DNA of 64,000 nucleotides from Bradyrhizobium prioriisuperbiae (GTDB lineage: Bacteria > Pseudomonadota > Alphaproteobacteria > Rhizobiales > Xanthobacteraceae), in NCBI RefSeq assembly GCF_032397745.1, contig NZ_CP135921.1, positions 1,302,001-1,366,000 on the forward strand. The letters are read 5' to 3'. Positions 36,849 through 45,548 of this stretch are shown one piece after another. Both the position numbers and the translations under genes were made by a program. The stretch's first letter is position 1. Each line of letters begins with the position of its first letter. The notes beneath the pieces are model-generated. The model was not told the origin of the DNA. It worked only from the letters and a program-made list of their open reading frames with translations, and searched no databases.

Positions 36849-38279
36849 TCAGTCGCCCGAGTACATCACGTCCGAGATCGCAAACTCCTGCTCGATGAAG
36901 CGGCGTGCCAGCCTGTGCATGACGCGCGCGGCTGTGTGCAGGCGAACAATCTCGTGGGCATCGTCGGGATTGGACTTTGAGTGCTTTCCTGCATGCGCAA
37001 CCGCAATACGGCAGGAATCGTGGATATATTTATGCGGCGGTTCGCTGCCGCATATGGCGAGGAAGCGGCTGATATCGTCGTCTCCCTTGGACTCGGTGTG
37101 CAGCGCTTCAAAATTCGTTAGAAACCATTTTCGCGCGGCTTCCTTTCCAGGATATCTGATCTCGATGAGTTTGTAGTAGTTCAGCACGGCGTAGCTGACG
37201 AATTCATTTTGCTGCGCATTCCGCGCCTCCCGGAAGAGCGCAAGGGCGCGCCGTGCTTCCTCGGAATCCGGAATTTTCCGGTCAAAAATGTAGTCGTGCG
37301 CCGTTGTGAACGCGAGGTCGCGCTTTGAGACGGGAACTGGGACGGGATTGCCCGACCATCCATGCTGCGCAATCGCAAAGTTATCGTCGCACCATGCCAT
37401 CACACTGAGAAATCGGTTGATGACCGTCATGGCGGCGCGTTCGTCGAGCCGGTTGGCCATCAGATCGATGTGGACCGATTGCACGTTTTCCTTGGTCTTG
37501 GGCATGAGCGCCAACTGGTACCGATCGAAGGTGATGAGCTTTTCTTCCTTGGGCCAGGTGACCTGATTGTCTACGCCGACATGGAGATAGCGCGAGCCAT
37601 TGCGCACGCCGAGCTTCCGGTAACGTTCCTGCTCCGCCTCCTCGGCATCGTACTCGGAGCCGTCGCCGTCCGGCGGCGCGGGAAAGCGATCGGCCAACGC
37701 GCATTCCCGGGCCAGCCGCCGAAAGAACTCTTGCGTAAACGACATCTCGCGCATCGTTGGCGCATTCATCCGGTCGCGGTCAGGGTCGAAATCGACGTCG
37801 CGTCCCGGTGATAACAGCGAGACCGCCATTTGCGGTACAAAATGGGCCCTTCGCTTCTCTCCGTTGCGCCGGTACACGACTTCGGCGCCGCCATGACTGT
37901 TCATGCCGGTTTCGGCCATGGTAAGCGTCATCCGGATGAAGTCCTTTCGGGCTTCTTCATCCGCCAGAAGCGTAACGATGACGTCGCTCAGCGTCTCGGC
38001 CATGAAGAACGACGCCTCGGTGCCTCCGACGGGGCGAAACCCCTCCAGTATGAGCGCGACATGCCCGGCCCAGCCGGGATGCATCGGGACAAGCCCAAAC
38101 ACGGCAGCCGCTATATGCTTGCCCGACAACTTCTCCTCGCGCCGCTCCCTTCCGCGCGGGAGCTGGTCGTAGCGGCGCAGGGAATCAAATCGCTGCTCCA
38201 GTTCCTGCGGCGCGCTGTGAGACACGTCGCTGTTCTGGCACAACAGCCCAAGAATACGGGCCAGGTTCTTTGCATACAT
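36849..38279 (-). CDS. Protein with C-terminal HEPN domain (MauJ-like)
   Basis: A 476-residue protein of the island. The N-terminal ~300 residues have no domain I can name, but the C-terminal ~180 look like a HEPN domain: SYAVLNYYKLIEIRYPG and then HDSCRIAVAHAGKHS, whose R-x4-H (RIAVAH) is the RNase motif of HEPN proteins. From memory it resembles proteins annotated MauJ; this is unverified. The ATG at 38279 follows AAAGAGAG with a 5-6 base gap; an upstream in-frame start at 38414 would overlap the neighbouring gene. It is 32 bp downstream of a second HEPN gene. RNase-based defence is inferred. Confidence 0.72.
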   Translation of the reverse strand: MYAKNLARILGLLCQNSDVSHSAPQELEQRFDSLRRYDQLPRGRERREEKLSGKHIAAAVFGLVPMHPGWAGHVALILEGFRPVGGTEASFFMAETLSDVIVTLLADEEARKDFIRMTLTMAETGMNSHGGAEVVYRRNGEKRRAHFVPQMAVSLLSPGRDVDFDPDRDRMNAPTMREMSFTQEFFRRLARECALADRFPAPPDGDGSEYDAEEAEQERYRKLGVRNGSRYLHVGVDNQVTWPKEEKLITFDRYQLALMPKTKENVQSVHIDLMANRLDERAAMTVINRFLSVMAWCDDNFAIAQHGWSGNPVPVPVSKRDLAFTTAHDYIFDRKIPDSEEARRALALFREARNAQQNEFVSYAVLNYYKLIEIRYPGKEAARKWFLTNFEALHTESKGDDDISRFLAICGSEPPHKYIHDSCRIAVAHAGKHSKSNPDDAHEIVRLHTAARVMHRLARRFIEQEFAISDVMYSGD

Positions 38280-38311
38280 CGCCACTCTCTTTCCGCGGGC
38301 TCGTCCAGCAT

Positions 38312-39070
38312 CTAGTCGTAGGCGTGGCGATAGTCCCGGAGCACGGGGTTGGACCAAACCCGTTTGATTCCTTCCTCCGAGATCGGTAAATCCAGAGCCG
38401 TCAGCAGATAGCAAAGCGCTTCCATCGCCCGCGTTGATTTCGAGAAAGCGCGGAATTCGGCGTCACTCTCCGGATTGAAATGGCCGTGGGCACTCTTGCC
38501 GCGAAAGCTGATCGCGCGCTTAAGGTGCTCGACGGCCTCGGGTGGCAGAACCCCGCTGCCGAATCTTGCATCGACCGTACCGATAAGGCGCTTGAACTGC
38601 TGCTCGGCCGTCTCCGCTCTGATCCACCGGATAGCGCCCGCGATCCGCTCGGCAATCGCAGGGCCGTGCCCCAGTTCCTGCGCCTTCGCAGCCGCCGTGG
38701 CCGCGATCGCGTCAACGTCCGAACTGGAGAGCACGGGTTGCGCTTTTGCGATGGGGATGTCCTCGAGCCAGCGGCAGGCGTTGAGGAGCCTCTCCGACGA
38801 AACCACATTTTTCAAGCCAAAGCTCGTTATCATCAGCGCGCCGGGGCGCCGCCACGCAGCCGCGCGGTTCATCCAGACAACGAGGCATTCGCGCAAGGAG
38901 GCGAGCTCTTTATCGTCCCAGGACCGTACCGGAGAGCCGCCGACCCAAAGGTCGCGATTGTCGATCTCGACCTCGGGTCATACATAGTGCACTTCGTGGT
39001 CGCCCGGATATTCGTGTTTTCGGATCGCCGACAGCTTGAGATTCGCGCCGAAACAAAACGACAGGAAGCT
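38312..39070 (-). pseudogene. HEPN-domain (ApeA-like) gene, 5'-truncated with an in-frame stop
   Basis: The frame encodes a helical C-terminal domain with FRGKSAHGHFNPESD, where RGKSAH is the HEPN R-x4-H motif, followed by MEALCYLLTALDLPI. Relatives of the ApeA type have a longer N-terminus. Coding-like sequence in this frame continues upstream to about 39070 (CFGANLKLSAIRKHEYPGD) but is broken by TGA at 38978-38980 and then becomes integrase sequence in another frame. A TTG at 38896 could start a 194-residue product with the HEPN core intact. Whether that is expressed is unknown. Confidence 0.65.
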
Positions 39071-39075
39071 GACGT

Positions 39076-39267
39076 AACCCGAAACGCTTGGCGGCCGGTC
39101 CGATCCTTGGCAACCCGGACTTTTGTGGATCGACGTACGATACGTCGCTTGTCGTACTGGGAAAACTCTGCGGGAACCCGGCGCACAAAATGCGAGGTAC
39201 CGTCTCGGCGGGTGAGTAAAGTCAGGCGTGACCCACCCCGCTGTTGGACGATATTTGGTATTTTCAA
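39076..39267 (-). pseudogene. Tyrosine-recombinase (integrase) N-terminal remnant
   Basis: About 64 codons match the start of rhizobial phage-type integrases: MKIPNIVQQRGG, then HFVRRVPAEFSQYDKRRIVR and STKVRVAKDRTG. Homology stops near 39076 and no catalytic domain (R, H-x-x-R, Y) follows. The remnant abuts the broken HEPN gene. It marks the right edge of the island and suggests that deletion fused the integrase to cargo. Confidence 0.7.
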
Positions 39268-39463
39268 TTTTTCGGCCTCCGTATGGAGGCTCGTCGGGTG
39301 CCACGGCTTCCCAAAAATTGGTGGAGGGGAGAAGCGTAGTGTGGCGCTCCGTCCAGTCAGATGCGCGCTGCATCGTTTTGATCACAAACAATCTTTTCTG
39401 ATATTTTTGCGGGGTGTGAGCACCCGGCCGGTGCTCGAATCCTGATCAGCTTTGCTCAATATT

Positions 39464-39479
39464 TGATCCAATTGGATCA
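39464..39479. promoter_or_regulatory. Perfect 16-bp palindrome upstream of the RpiR-family gene
   Basis: TGATCCAATTGGATCA is a perfect palindrome 53 bp before the regulator's ATG (39533), in an AT-rich stretch. RpiR-family regulators bind palindromes near their own promoter, so this is a likely autoregulatory operator. It is not an FNR/FixK box, which needs a four-base centre. Confidence 0.6.
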
Positions 39480-39532
39480 TTTATAGCAGGAGCTGAAACA
39501 TATGTTGCAAGTTCCGGCCACGGAGACTACAA

Positions 39533-40432
39533 ATGCAGTCCATGGATCACGGCCCTCTCGCCAAAGAGATCATCGAGGCATTCGAATCCATGTCGGCTCA
39601 GCTCCAGACGGCTGCCAGATATGTGCTGGAACGTCCGCGCGACGTGGCGCTGCTGTCCATGCGCGAGCAGGCGCGCCAGGCCGGCGTGCAGCCGGCGACC
39701 ATGACGCGGCTGGCGAAACATCTGGGTCTGGCCGGCTATGAAGACATCCGCGAGCGATATGCCGCCGCGATCCGCAGCGGCGACATCGGCTTCGCCAGCA
39801 AGGCCGGCGCACAGGTCGCCACACAGAAACTCAGGGGCGACAAGGCGCTGGCGGCGGAGATGCTGGTTTCGATCGGCAAGCAGATCGAGCATCTTGGCAG
39901 CGGTAACGGGCTCGATCGCCTGGTCGCGGCAGCCACCCAACTGGCGTCGGCGCGCCGGATCTACTGCCTGGGCCTGCGTTCCAGCCATACGGTGGCCTGG
40001 CATCTGCACTACATGCTGACCCTGATCGGCGAGCGTTCGATCAATCTCGACGGCATCGCTGCGACCGGGACCGATGCTCTCGCCGGCGCCAGCACCCGCG
40101 ACGCACTGCTGGTCGCGGCGGTCTTGCCCTACCCCAGACTGACGGTCGAACTGGCCGAGCATGCCGCACAACGCGGCATTCCGATCGTGGCCATCACCGA
40201 CAGCGAGCTCTCGCCGCTCGCCCAGATCGCGCAGCACTCGGTTATCGTCTCGACCGACAGTCCTTCGTTCTTCCATGCCATGTCGCCGGCCTTTGTCGTG
40301 TCCGAGATTCTCGGCGCAATCATCGCCGGGCGTGGCGGCGACGACACCGTCGCCGCACTTCGCCACACCGAGGACCACCTGGCGGCCCTCAACACCCACC
40401 TGCAATCGCGACGCGTCAAAGGTTCGTCATGA
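39533..40432 (+). CDS. MurR/RpiR-family transcription regulator
   Basis: A 299-residue regulator with an N-terminal HTH (LLSMREQARQAGVQPATMTRLAK, about 40-62) and a C-terminal SIS sugar/amino-acid-phosphate-type domain (about 120-270; IYCLGLRSSH, VVAVLPYPR-like AAVLPYPRLTVELA). GGAG lies seven bases before the ATG. It overlaps the aminotransferase gene by 4 bp (ATGA), so regulator and enzyme are co-translated. It probably responds to an amino compound handled by the downstream genes. Confidence 0.9.
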   Translation: MQSMDHGPLAKEIIEAFESMSAQLQTAARYVLERPRDVALLSMREQARQAGVQPATMTRLAKHLGLAGYEDIRERYAAAIRSGDIGFASKAGAQVATQKLRGDKALAAEMLVSIGKQIEHLGSGNGLDRLVAAATQLASARRIYCLGLRSSHTVAWHLHYMLTLIGERSINLDGIAATGTDALAGASTRDALLVAAVLPYPRLTVELAEHAAQRGIPIVAITDSELSPLAQIAQHSVIVSTDSPSFFHAMSPAFVVSEILGAIIAGRGGDDTVAALRHTEDHLAALNTHLQSRRVKGSS

Positions 40433-41760
40433 CCCATATTCTCCATCGTGTAGCCGACGCCGTAATGCCTGTTGCCGTTAGCGGCAAAGGCGTCGAACTG
40501 TTCGACAGGGACGGCAAGAGCTACATCGATGCCTCCGGCGGCGCGGCGGTGTCATGCCTCGGCCATGGTCATCCCGATGTGCTGGCCGCGCTGCACAAGC
40601 AGCTCGACACTCTCGCCTATGCCCACACCGGTTTCTTCACCACGGATGTCGCCGAGCGGCTGGCCGACCGGCTGGTGGCGGACGCGCCCGCGGGCCTCGA
40701 TCACGTCTATCTGGTGAGCGGTGGATCCGAAGCCGTCGAAGCGGCGCTGAAGATGGCACGGCAATACTTTGTCGAGAAGGGCGAGCCGCAGCGCCGGCAT
40801 ATCATTGCGCGCAGGCAAAGCTTTCACGGCAACACCCTGGCTGCACTGGCGACCGGCGGCAATGAATGGCGCCGCGCCCAGTTCAAACCGCTGCTGATCG
40901 AAACCCACCACATCGATCCCTGCTTCGCCTACCGTTTGCAGGAGGCTGGCGAAAGCGACGCGGCCTATGCAGCGCGCGCGGCGCAGGCGCTCGAAGACCA
41001 GATTCTGGCGCTCGGTCCGGATCAAGTCATCGCCTTCGTCGCCGAGACCGTGGTCGGCGCGACCGCCGGGGCCGTGCCGCCGGTGGCCGACTATCTCAAG
41101 CGTATCAGGGCCATCTGCGATCGCTACGGCGTGCTGCTGATCCTTGATGAAGTGATGTGCGGCATGGGCCGCACCGGCACCCTGCACGCCTGCGAGCAGG
41201 ATGGCGTGGCGCCCGACCTGCTGGTGATCGCCAAGGGCCTCGGCGGCGGCTATCAACCGGTCGGCGCGGTGCTGCTCAGCGGACAGATCTTCGAGTCGTT
41301 TTCAAAAGGCTCCGGCTTCTTCCAGCACGGCCACACCTATATGGGCCATCCGATGGCGGCAGCGGCCGGCCTCGCGGTGCAGGAGGTGGTGCGACGCGAC
41401 AACCTCTTGGCCAATGTCGTCGCCATGGGCGAGCATCTGCGGCGCCGTCTGGATGAGCGCTTCGCCAACCACCATCATGTCGGCGACAACAGGGGACGCG
41501 GCTTGTTCCGCGCGCTCGAGCTGGTCGCCGACCGCAGCACCAAGCAACCTTTTGCGCCCGAACTGAAGCTGAACGCGCGGATCAAGCGCGAGGCAATGGC
41601 ACGCGGACTGATGGTCTACCCGATGGGTGGCACCATCGATGGCGTGCGGGGCGACCATGTTCTGCTGGCCCCGCCGTTCATCGTGAACGACAGCCAGGTG
41701 GATGCCATCGTCGAGCGTCTCGGCGATGCGGTCGATGCGGCCATCGCATCGACGAGGTAA
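40429..41760 (+). CDS. Class III PLP-dependent aminotransferase
   Basis: Transfers an amino group, probably from an omega-amino or diamino compound, to a keto acid. The 443-residue protein has the fold-type I sequence order: SGGSEAVEAALKMARQY, HIIARRQSFHGNT, LILDEVMCGMGRTG (PLP ring Asp), and the PLP-lysine in LLVIAKGLGGGY. The G-H-T-Y-M-GHPMAAAA segment closes the active site. It overlaps the upstream regulator by 4 bp and is 45 bp before the solute-binding protein. Exact substrate cannot be deduced. Confidence 0.9.
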   Translation: MTHILHRVADAVMPVAVSGKGVELFDRDGKSYIDASGGAAVSCLGHGHPDVLAALHKQLDTLAYAHTGFFTTDVAERLADRLVADAPAGLDHVYLVSGGSEAVEAALKMARQYFVEKGEPQRRHIIARRQSFHGNTLAALATGGNEWRRAQFKPLLIETHHIDPCFAYRLQEAGESDAAYAARAAQALEDQILALGPDQVIAFVAETVVGATAGAVPPVADYLKRIRAICDRYGVLLILDEVMCGMGRTGTLHACEQDGVAPDLLVIAKGLGGGYQPVGAVLLSGQIFESFSKGSGFFQHGHTYMGHPMAAAAGLAVQEVVRRDNLLANVVAMGEHLRRRLDERFANHHHVGDNRGRGLFRALELVADRSTKQPFAPELKLNARIKREAMARGLMVYPMGGTIDGVRGDHVLLAPPFIVNDSQVDAIVERLGDAVDAAIASTR

Positions 41761-41805
41761 GGCCAGCGCCGGCCACACGGCGTTAGTTAAAAAGGATCGA
41801 TAGCC

Positions 41806-42729
41806 ATGATGACACGCGTCACGGGCCTCGCGGCCGCATGCCTTTTGTTTACTTTGTCTTTCTCGACGATTGCCACTATCTCCAGCGCGCCGGCCCAGGG
41901 CCTCGGCCCCACGCTGAGCAAGATCAAGGAGACCGGCACCTTCACCATCGGCAACCGCGATTCATCGCTGCCGCTGTCCTATCTCGACGACCGCCAGCAG
42001 CCGGTCGGCTTCGCCATCGATCTTTGCAATCTGGTCGCGGCCAAGCTCAAAACCAGGCTCGGCCTGCCCGAGATGAAAATCGTCTATCAGAGCGTCACCT
42101 CGTCGAACCGGATTCCGCTGGTGCAGAACGGCACCGTCGACATCGAATGCGGCTCCACCGCCAACACCATCCCGCGCCAAAGCGCGGTGGCGTTTTCGCT
42201 GACGACCTACCAGCCGCAATTCAAATGGATCGCACTGAAAGCATCGGGCCTGAAGACGACCGACGATCTCAAAGGGAAGGCTGTGGTTGTGACGCAGGGC
42301 ACCAACACCGCGCAGTTCGTTCTCAAGCTGAACTCCGAGAAGGCGCTCGACATGAAGATCCTGCAGGGCAAGGACCACGCCGAATCGTTTCTGCTGATGC
42401 AGACCAGCCGCGCCGTGGCTTTCATGGAGGATGACATCCTGCTGGCCGGCCTGAGAGCAACAGCGACGACCCCGGACGACTTCGCGTTTCTGAACGACAG
42501 TTTCCCGAGCGATCCCTATGCCCTTGTCGTCTCCAGGACCGATCCCGGTTTCAAGCAACTGGTCGACGAAACGCTGAGCGAAACCATGAAATCCGGCGCC
42601 TACGACAAGCTTTATGCCAAGTGGTTCGAAAGCAAGATCCCACCCAAGGGGGTCAATTTGAACTTTCCGCAGTCGGAGAAGCTGAAGGAATTGATCAAGA
42701 CGCCGAGCGACAAGGCCATCGGTCAGTAG
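41806..42729 (+). CDS. Amino-acid ABC transporter substrate-binding protein
   Basis: Periplasmic binding protein of 307 residues (family 3, GltI-like). A signal peptide spans about residues 1-32 (LAAACLLFTLSFSTIATISSAPAQG). The mature part has GTFTIGNRDSSLPLSYLD, GFAIDLCNLVAAKL and the hinge motif QNGTVDIECGSTANT, as in glutamate/aspartate-type proteins. It follows the aminotransferase by 45 bp, but no permease or ATPase genes follow, so it must use a remote transporter or act as a sensor partner. Confidence 0.9.
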   Translation: MMTRVTGLAAACLLFTLSFSTIATISSAPAQGLGPTLSKIKETGTFTIGNRDSSLPLSYLDDRQQPVGFAIDLCNLVAAKLKTRLGLPEMKIVYQSVTSSNRIPLVQNGTVDIECGSTANTIPRQSAVAFSLTTYQPQFKWIALKASGLKTTDDLKGKAVVVTQGTNTAQFVLKLNSEKALDMKILQGKDHAESFLLMQTSRAVAFMEDDILLAGLRATATTPDDFAFLNDSFPSDPYALVVSRTDPGFKQLVDETLSETMKSGAYDKLYAKWFESKIPPKGVNLNFPQSEKLKELIKTPSDKAIGQ

Positions 42730-42920
42730 ATCTTTCTCCAGGGCGGGCGCCGGGTTGATTTTTCCGCACAACGGAATCGATCACGCCGGCCTCATAATGT
42801 GATCGGTGCTCGCCTTGTCTTCGGCGCAAAAATCCCACAGAGCTTTCGCCGCCGCGCAGCGTCTGTCCGCAAGACCGCACAGAGGCTGCGCAGCCTAATG
42901 CGACGGCAGGAGTTTTTGCG

Positions 42921-43949
42921 ATGACACCACCACTGGCTTCAACCAACGGACAGGCGGCCACCGGGCTGCGGCATGACTGGGACCGCGCCGAGGCCGAAGC
43001 GCTTTATGCCCTGCCGTTCGCCGACCTCATGTTCCAGGCGCAGAGCCTGCATCGCACGAATTTTGATCCGAATCATGTCGAGACCGCGAGCCTGCTCAGC
43101 ATCAAGACCGGTGGCTGCCCGGAGGATTGCGGCTACTGCTCGCAGAGTTCGCATTACGACACCGGCCTGAAAGCGACCAAGCTGATGGACCAGGCCACCG
43201 TGGTGGCCACGGCGCAGCGCGCCAAGGAGGCCGGCGCCAGCCGCTTCTGCATGGCCGCCGCCTGGCGCAATCCGAAAGACCGCGACCTCGATCAGGTCTG
43301 CGACATGGTGAGCGCGGTGAAGGGCCTCGGCATGGAGACCTGCGTCACCCTCGGCATGCTCACGCCGGCCCAGGCGGCGCGGCTGCACGACGCCGGGCTC
43401 GATTTCTATAATCACAACGTCGATACATCGCCGGAGTTCTACGACAAGATCATCACCACCCGCACCCTCGAGGATCGCATCGATACGCTGGCGCATGTGC
43501 GCGACGCCGGCATCAAGGTCTGCTGCGGCGGCATTGTCGGCATGGGCGAACGGGTCGAGGACCGGCTTGGCATGATGGTGCTGCTGGCCAATCTGCCCAG
43601 CCATCCGGAGAGCGTGCCGGTCAATCTCTGGAACGAGGTCAAGGGCGTTCCGGTCAACGACACCGCGGAGCGGCCTGATCCGATCGCGCTGGTGCGGCTG
43701 ATCGCAGTCGCCCGCATCCTGATGCCAAAGAGCGTGGTGCGACTGTCGGCCGGACGTCAGTACATGACCGACGAATTGCAGGCGCTATGCTTCCTGGCCG
43801 GCGCCAATTCGATCTTCATCGGTGACGTGCTGCTGACCACCAAAAATCCGCAGCGCGACCGCGACGCCAGCCTGCTGGAGCGGCTTGGGATCAATTCGCA
43901 GCTCGACCACACCACCCATTCCCATCTGCGGGCCGACGCCGCCGAGTGA
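42921..43949 (+). CDS. bioB: Biotin synthase
   Basis: Radical-SAM enzyme that inserts sulfur into dethiobiotin, the last step of biotin synthesis. The 342-residue protein has the cluster motif [17 protein letters not shown] (C-x3-C-x2-C), the [11 protein letters not shown] segment and SVPVNLW, all diagnostic. The start at 42921 follows GGCAGGAG with a suitable gap. It stands alone; no other bio genes are nearby, so the pathway is dispersed. Downstream lies a T-rich run (44034-44045) and then a copy of the dispersed repeat. Confidence 0.97.
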   Translation: MTPPLASTNGQAATGLRHDWDRAEAEALYALPFADLMFQAQSLHRTNFDPNHVETASLLSIKTGGCPEDCGYCSQSSHYDTGLKATKLMDQATVVATAQRAKEAGASRFCMAAAWRNPKDRDLDQVCDMVSAVKGLGMETCVTLGMLTPAQAARLHDAGLDFYNHNVDTSPEFYDKIITTRTLEDRIDTLAHVRDAGIKVCCGGIVGMGERVEDRLGMMVLLANLPSHPESVPVNLWNEVKGVPVNDTAERPDPIALVRLIAVARILMPKSVVRLSAGRQYMTDELQALCFLAGANSIFIGDVLLTTKNPQRDRDASLLERLGINSQLDHTTHSHLRADAAE

Positions 43950-44047
43950 TCGGCCGCGGCCCGGGCCCGCGCGCGCGAAGACCTGCCATGCACCGGCGCA
44001 TCGGGCCGGCCAACCGCCCCTGAGCCGGGGGGTACTTTTTTTATTTT

Positions 44048-44095
44048 ACGCGTTTTCTTGACGCGAACCGGTGCCCACTTCGCTCGAAAACGCTA
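44048..44095. repeat. Dispersed intergenic repeat, diverged copy C
   Basis: This copy reads ACGCGTTTTCTTGACGCG and AACCGGTGCCCACTTCGC, ending GAAAACGCT. It matches the reverse complement of the element at 14387-14437 with several substitutions. It sits between bioB and the MBL-fold gene. Confidence 0.6.
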
Positions 44096-44197
44096 CGGCT
44101 GCGCGTTTCAAACGGCTGTTCGGACGCTGGACGCAGCAATTTCGGCTGGCGCAACGGCCGATGTCCGTTTAAGCCGGAGGCAGAGGTTACGATCCAG

Positions 44198-45262
44198 ATG
44201 AACGCAAACGCCCCCGCTGCCGCCAAAGCAACCGACCCGCTGAGCTATCCGTTCGAAACCGCGCCCAAGCAGGACGAGGTGATCGAACTTCGGCCGGGCG
44301 TGCTGTGGGTGCGCCTGGATCTTCCGTTCCGCCTCAACCACGTCAACATCTACCTGCTCGCCGACGGCGATGGCTGGACCATGATCGATGCCGGCTTCGG
44401 CAACGAAGTCACGATCGCCGCGTGGACCAAACTGTTCGAAGGACCACTCAAGCAGGTCAAGGTCACGCGGCTGATCGTGACCCACGCGCATCCCGATCAT
44501 GTCGGGCTCGCGGGCTGGATCGTCGAGCGCTTCAACTGCTCGCTGCATATGTCGCAGGTCGAATATCTGCAGAGCGCCTATCACCAGCATCGGGGCTCGG
44601 AAGAGCGCAAGCAGGCGCAGCGGCTGTTCTTCCGCCGTCACGGCATGGACGAAGACCTCACCGATCAATTGCTGGGACGCGGCCAGGATTATCTCAAGCG
44701 GGTCTCGACACTGCCGGCCTCGTATTCTCGCCTGTCGAAAGACGACACGATCGCCATCGGATCCCGGCGTTTCAAGGTGATCACCGGTGGCGGCCACTCG
44801 CTGGATCAGGTGATGCTGTACAGCGCCGACGACAAACTGTTTCTGTCCGCGGACCAGGTGCTGAGCAAGATCTCGCCGAACGTCAGTGTCTGGGCGGTCG
44901 AGCCCGATGCCAATTCGCTTGGCGAATACCTGCAGTCGCTCGCCGAACTCGACCGCGCGCTGCCCGATGACGTGCTGGTGCTGCCCGGTCATGGCATTCC
45001 GTTCTATGGCGTCAAGACGCGCATCAAACAGCTCGCCGATCATCACGAAGAACGCTGCCAGCTGATTGCGGACGCCTGCCGCACCACGCCGAAGACCTCG
45101 GCCCAGCTGGTGCCGGTGGTGTTCCACAAGCATGTGCTCGATGCCCACCAGACCGGCTTTGCGGCCGGCGAGCTGATCGCCCACGTCAACCACATGCTGG
45201 CGCAGGGGCGGCTGACCGTCGCCCCTGCGACCGACGGCGTGCTGCGCTTCGCGACGGCCTGA
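44198..45262 (+). CDS. MBL-fold metallo-hydrolase
   Basis: A 354-residue metallo-beta-lactamase-fold hydrolase. The metal motif THAHPDHVGLAGWI (H-x-H-x-D-H) is near residue 95; the further metal ligand in the later ITGGGHSLDQV and the LPGHG segment near the end complete the site. It has a C-terminal helical tail with RIKQLADHHEERCQLI, seen in beta-lactamase-like thioesterase or lactonase-type hydrolases. Substrate unknown. It ends 65 bp before the hairpin at 45327-45361. No operon partner is visible. Confidence 0.9.
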   Translation: MNANAPAAAKATDPLSYPFETAPKQDEVIELRPGVLWVRLDLPFRLNHVNIYLLADGDGWTMIDAGFGNEVTIAAWTKLFEGPLKQVKVTRLIVTHAHPDHVGLAGWIVERFNCSLHMSQVEYLQSAYHQHRGSEERKQAQRLFFRRHGMDEDLTDQLLGRGQDYLKRVSTLPASYSRLSKDDTIAIGSRRFKVITGGGHSLDQVMLYSADDKLFLSADQVLSKISPNVSVWAVEPDANSLGEYLQSLAELDRALPDDVLVLPGHGIPFYGVKTRIKQLADHHEERCQLIADACRTTPKTSAQLVPVVFHKHVLDAHQTGFAAGELIAHVNHMLAQGRLTVAPATDGVLRFATA

Positions 45263-45326
45263 ATCAGCCCCGCGGTCCGCGCACGGCCCGGATCACCTCC
45301 GGGCACGCCTTGCCTGAGACCGCACT

Positions 45327-45361
45327 AGAGCCCCGTTCCGATAGAATCGGAACGGGGCTCT
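45327..45361. repeat. Perfect 16-bp stem hairpin (dispersed palindromic repeat)
   Basis: AGAGCCCCGTTCCGAT and its exact complement are separated by AGA. The hairpin is very stable but has no T-run, so it is either a repeat of the type common in these genomes or a 3'-end barrier for the MBL gene. It sits next to repeat copy B. Confidence 0.7.
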
Positions 45362-45370
45362 GGTATTTTG

Positions 45371-45425
45371 TTTGACACGTTTTCTTCCCGCGAACCGGTA
45401 TCCACTTCGCTGGAAAACGCTCTAG
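45371..45425. repeat. Dispersed intergenic repeat, copy B
   Basis: This copy reads the reverse complement of the element at 14387-14437: GACACGTTTTCTTCCCGCG, AACCGGTATCCACTTCGC and TGGAAAACGCTCTAG. The two are nearly identical over ~48 bp. It lies in the promoter region of hemA. Confidence 0.75.
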
Positions 45426-45548
45426 TCCGATCAATTTTTCATCAACGGATGATCGGCCTGCAGATTTGCGCCTCGACAGCCAACCTGGAAACGCTCTAAA
45501 AAGGGGGCCGTACGCGGCTTTGCGTTCAGGTTCCGCCCGGGATTTGCG

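Noticed and set aside
39425..39450. Sequence resembling a tRNA T-arm (GTGCTCGAATCC)
   Set aside because: No anticodon arm, D-arm or acceptor stem could be folded around it, so there is no tRNA attachment site visible beside the integrase stump.
39463..39480. Possible FNR/FixK box
   Set aside because: TTGAT and ATCAT are separated by eight bases, not four. The fully symmetric 16-bp palindrome fits an RpiR-type operator better.
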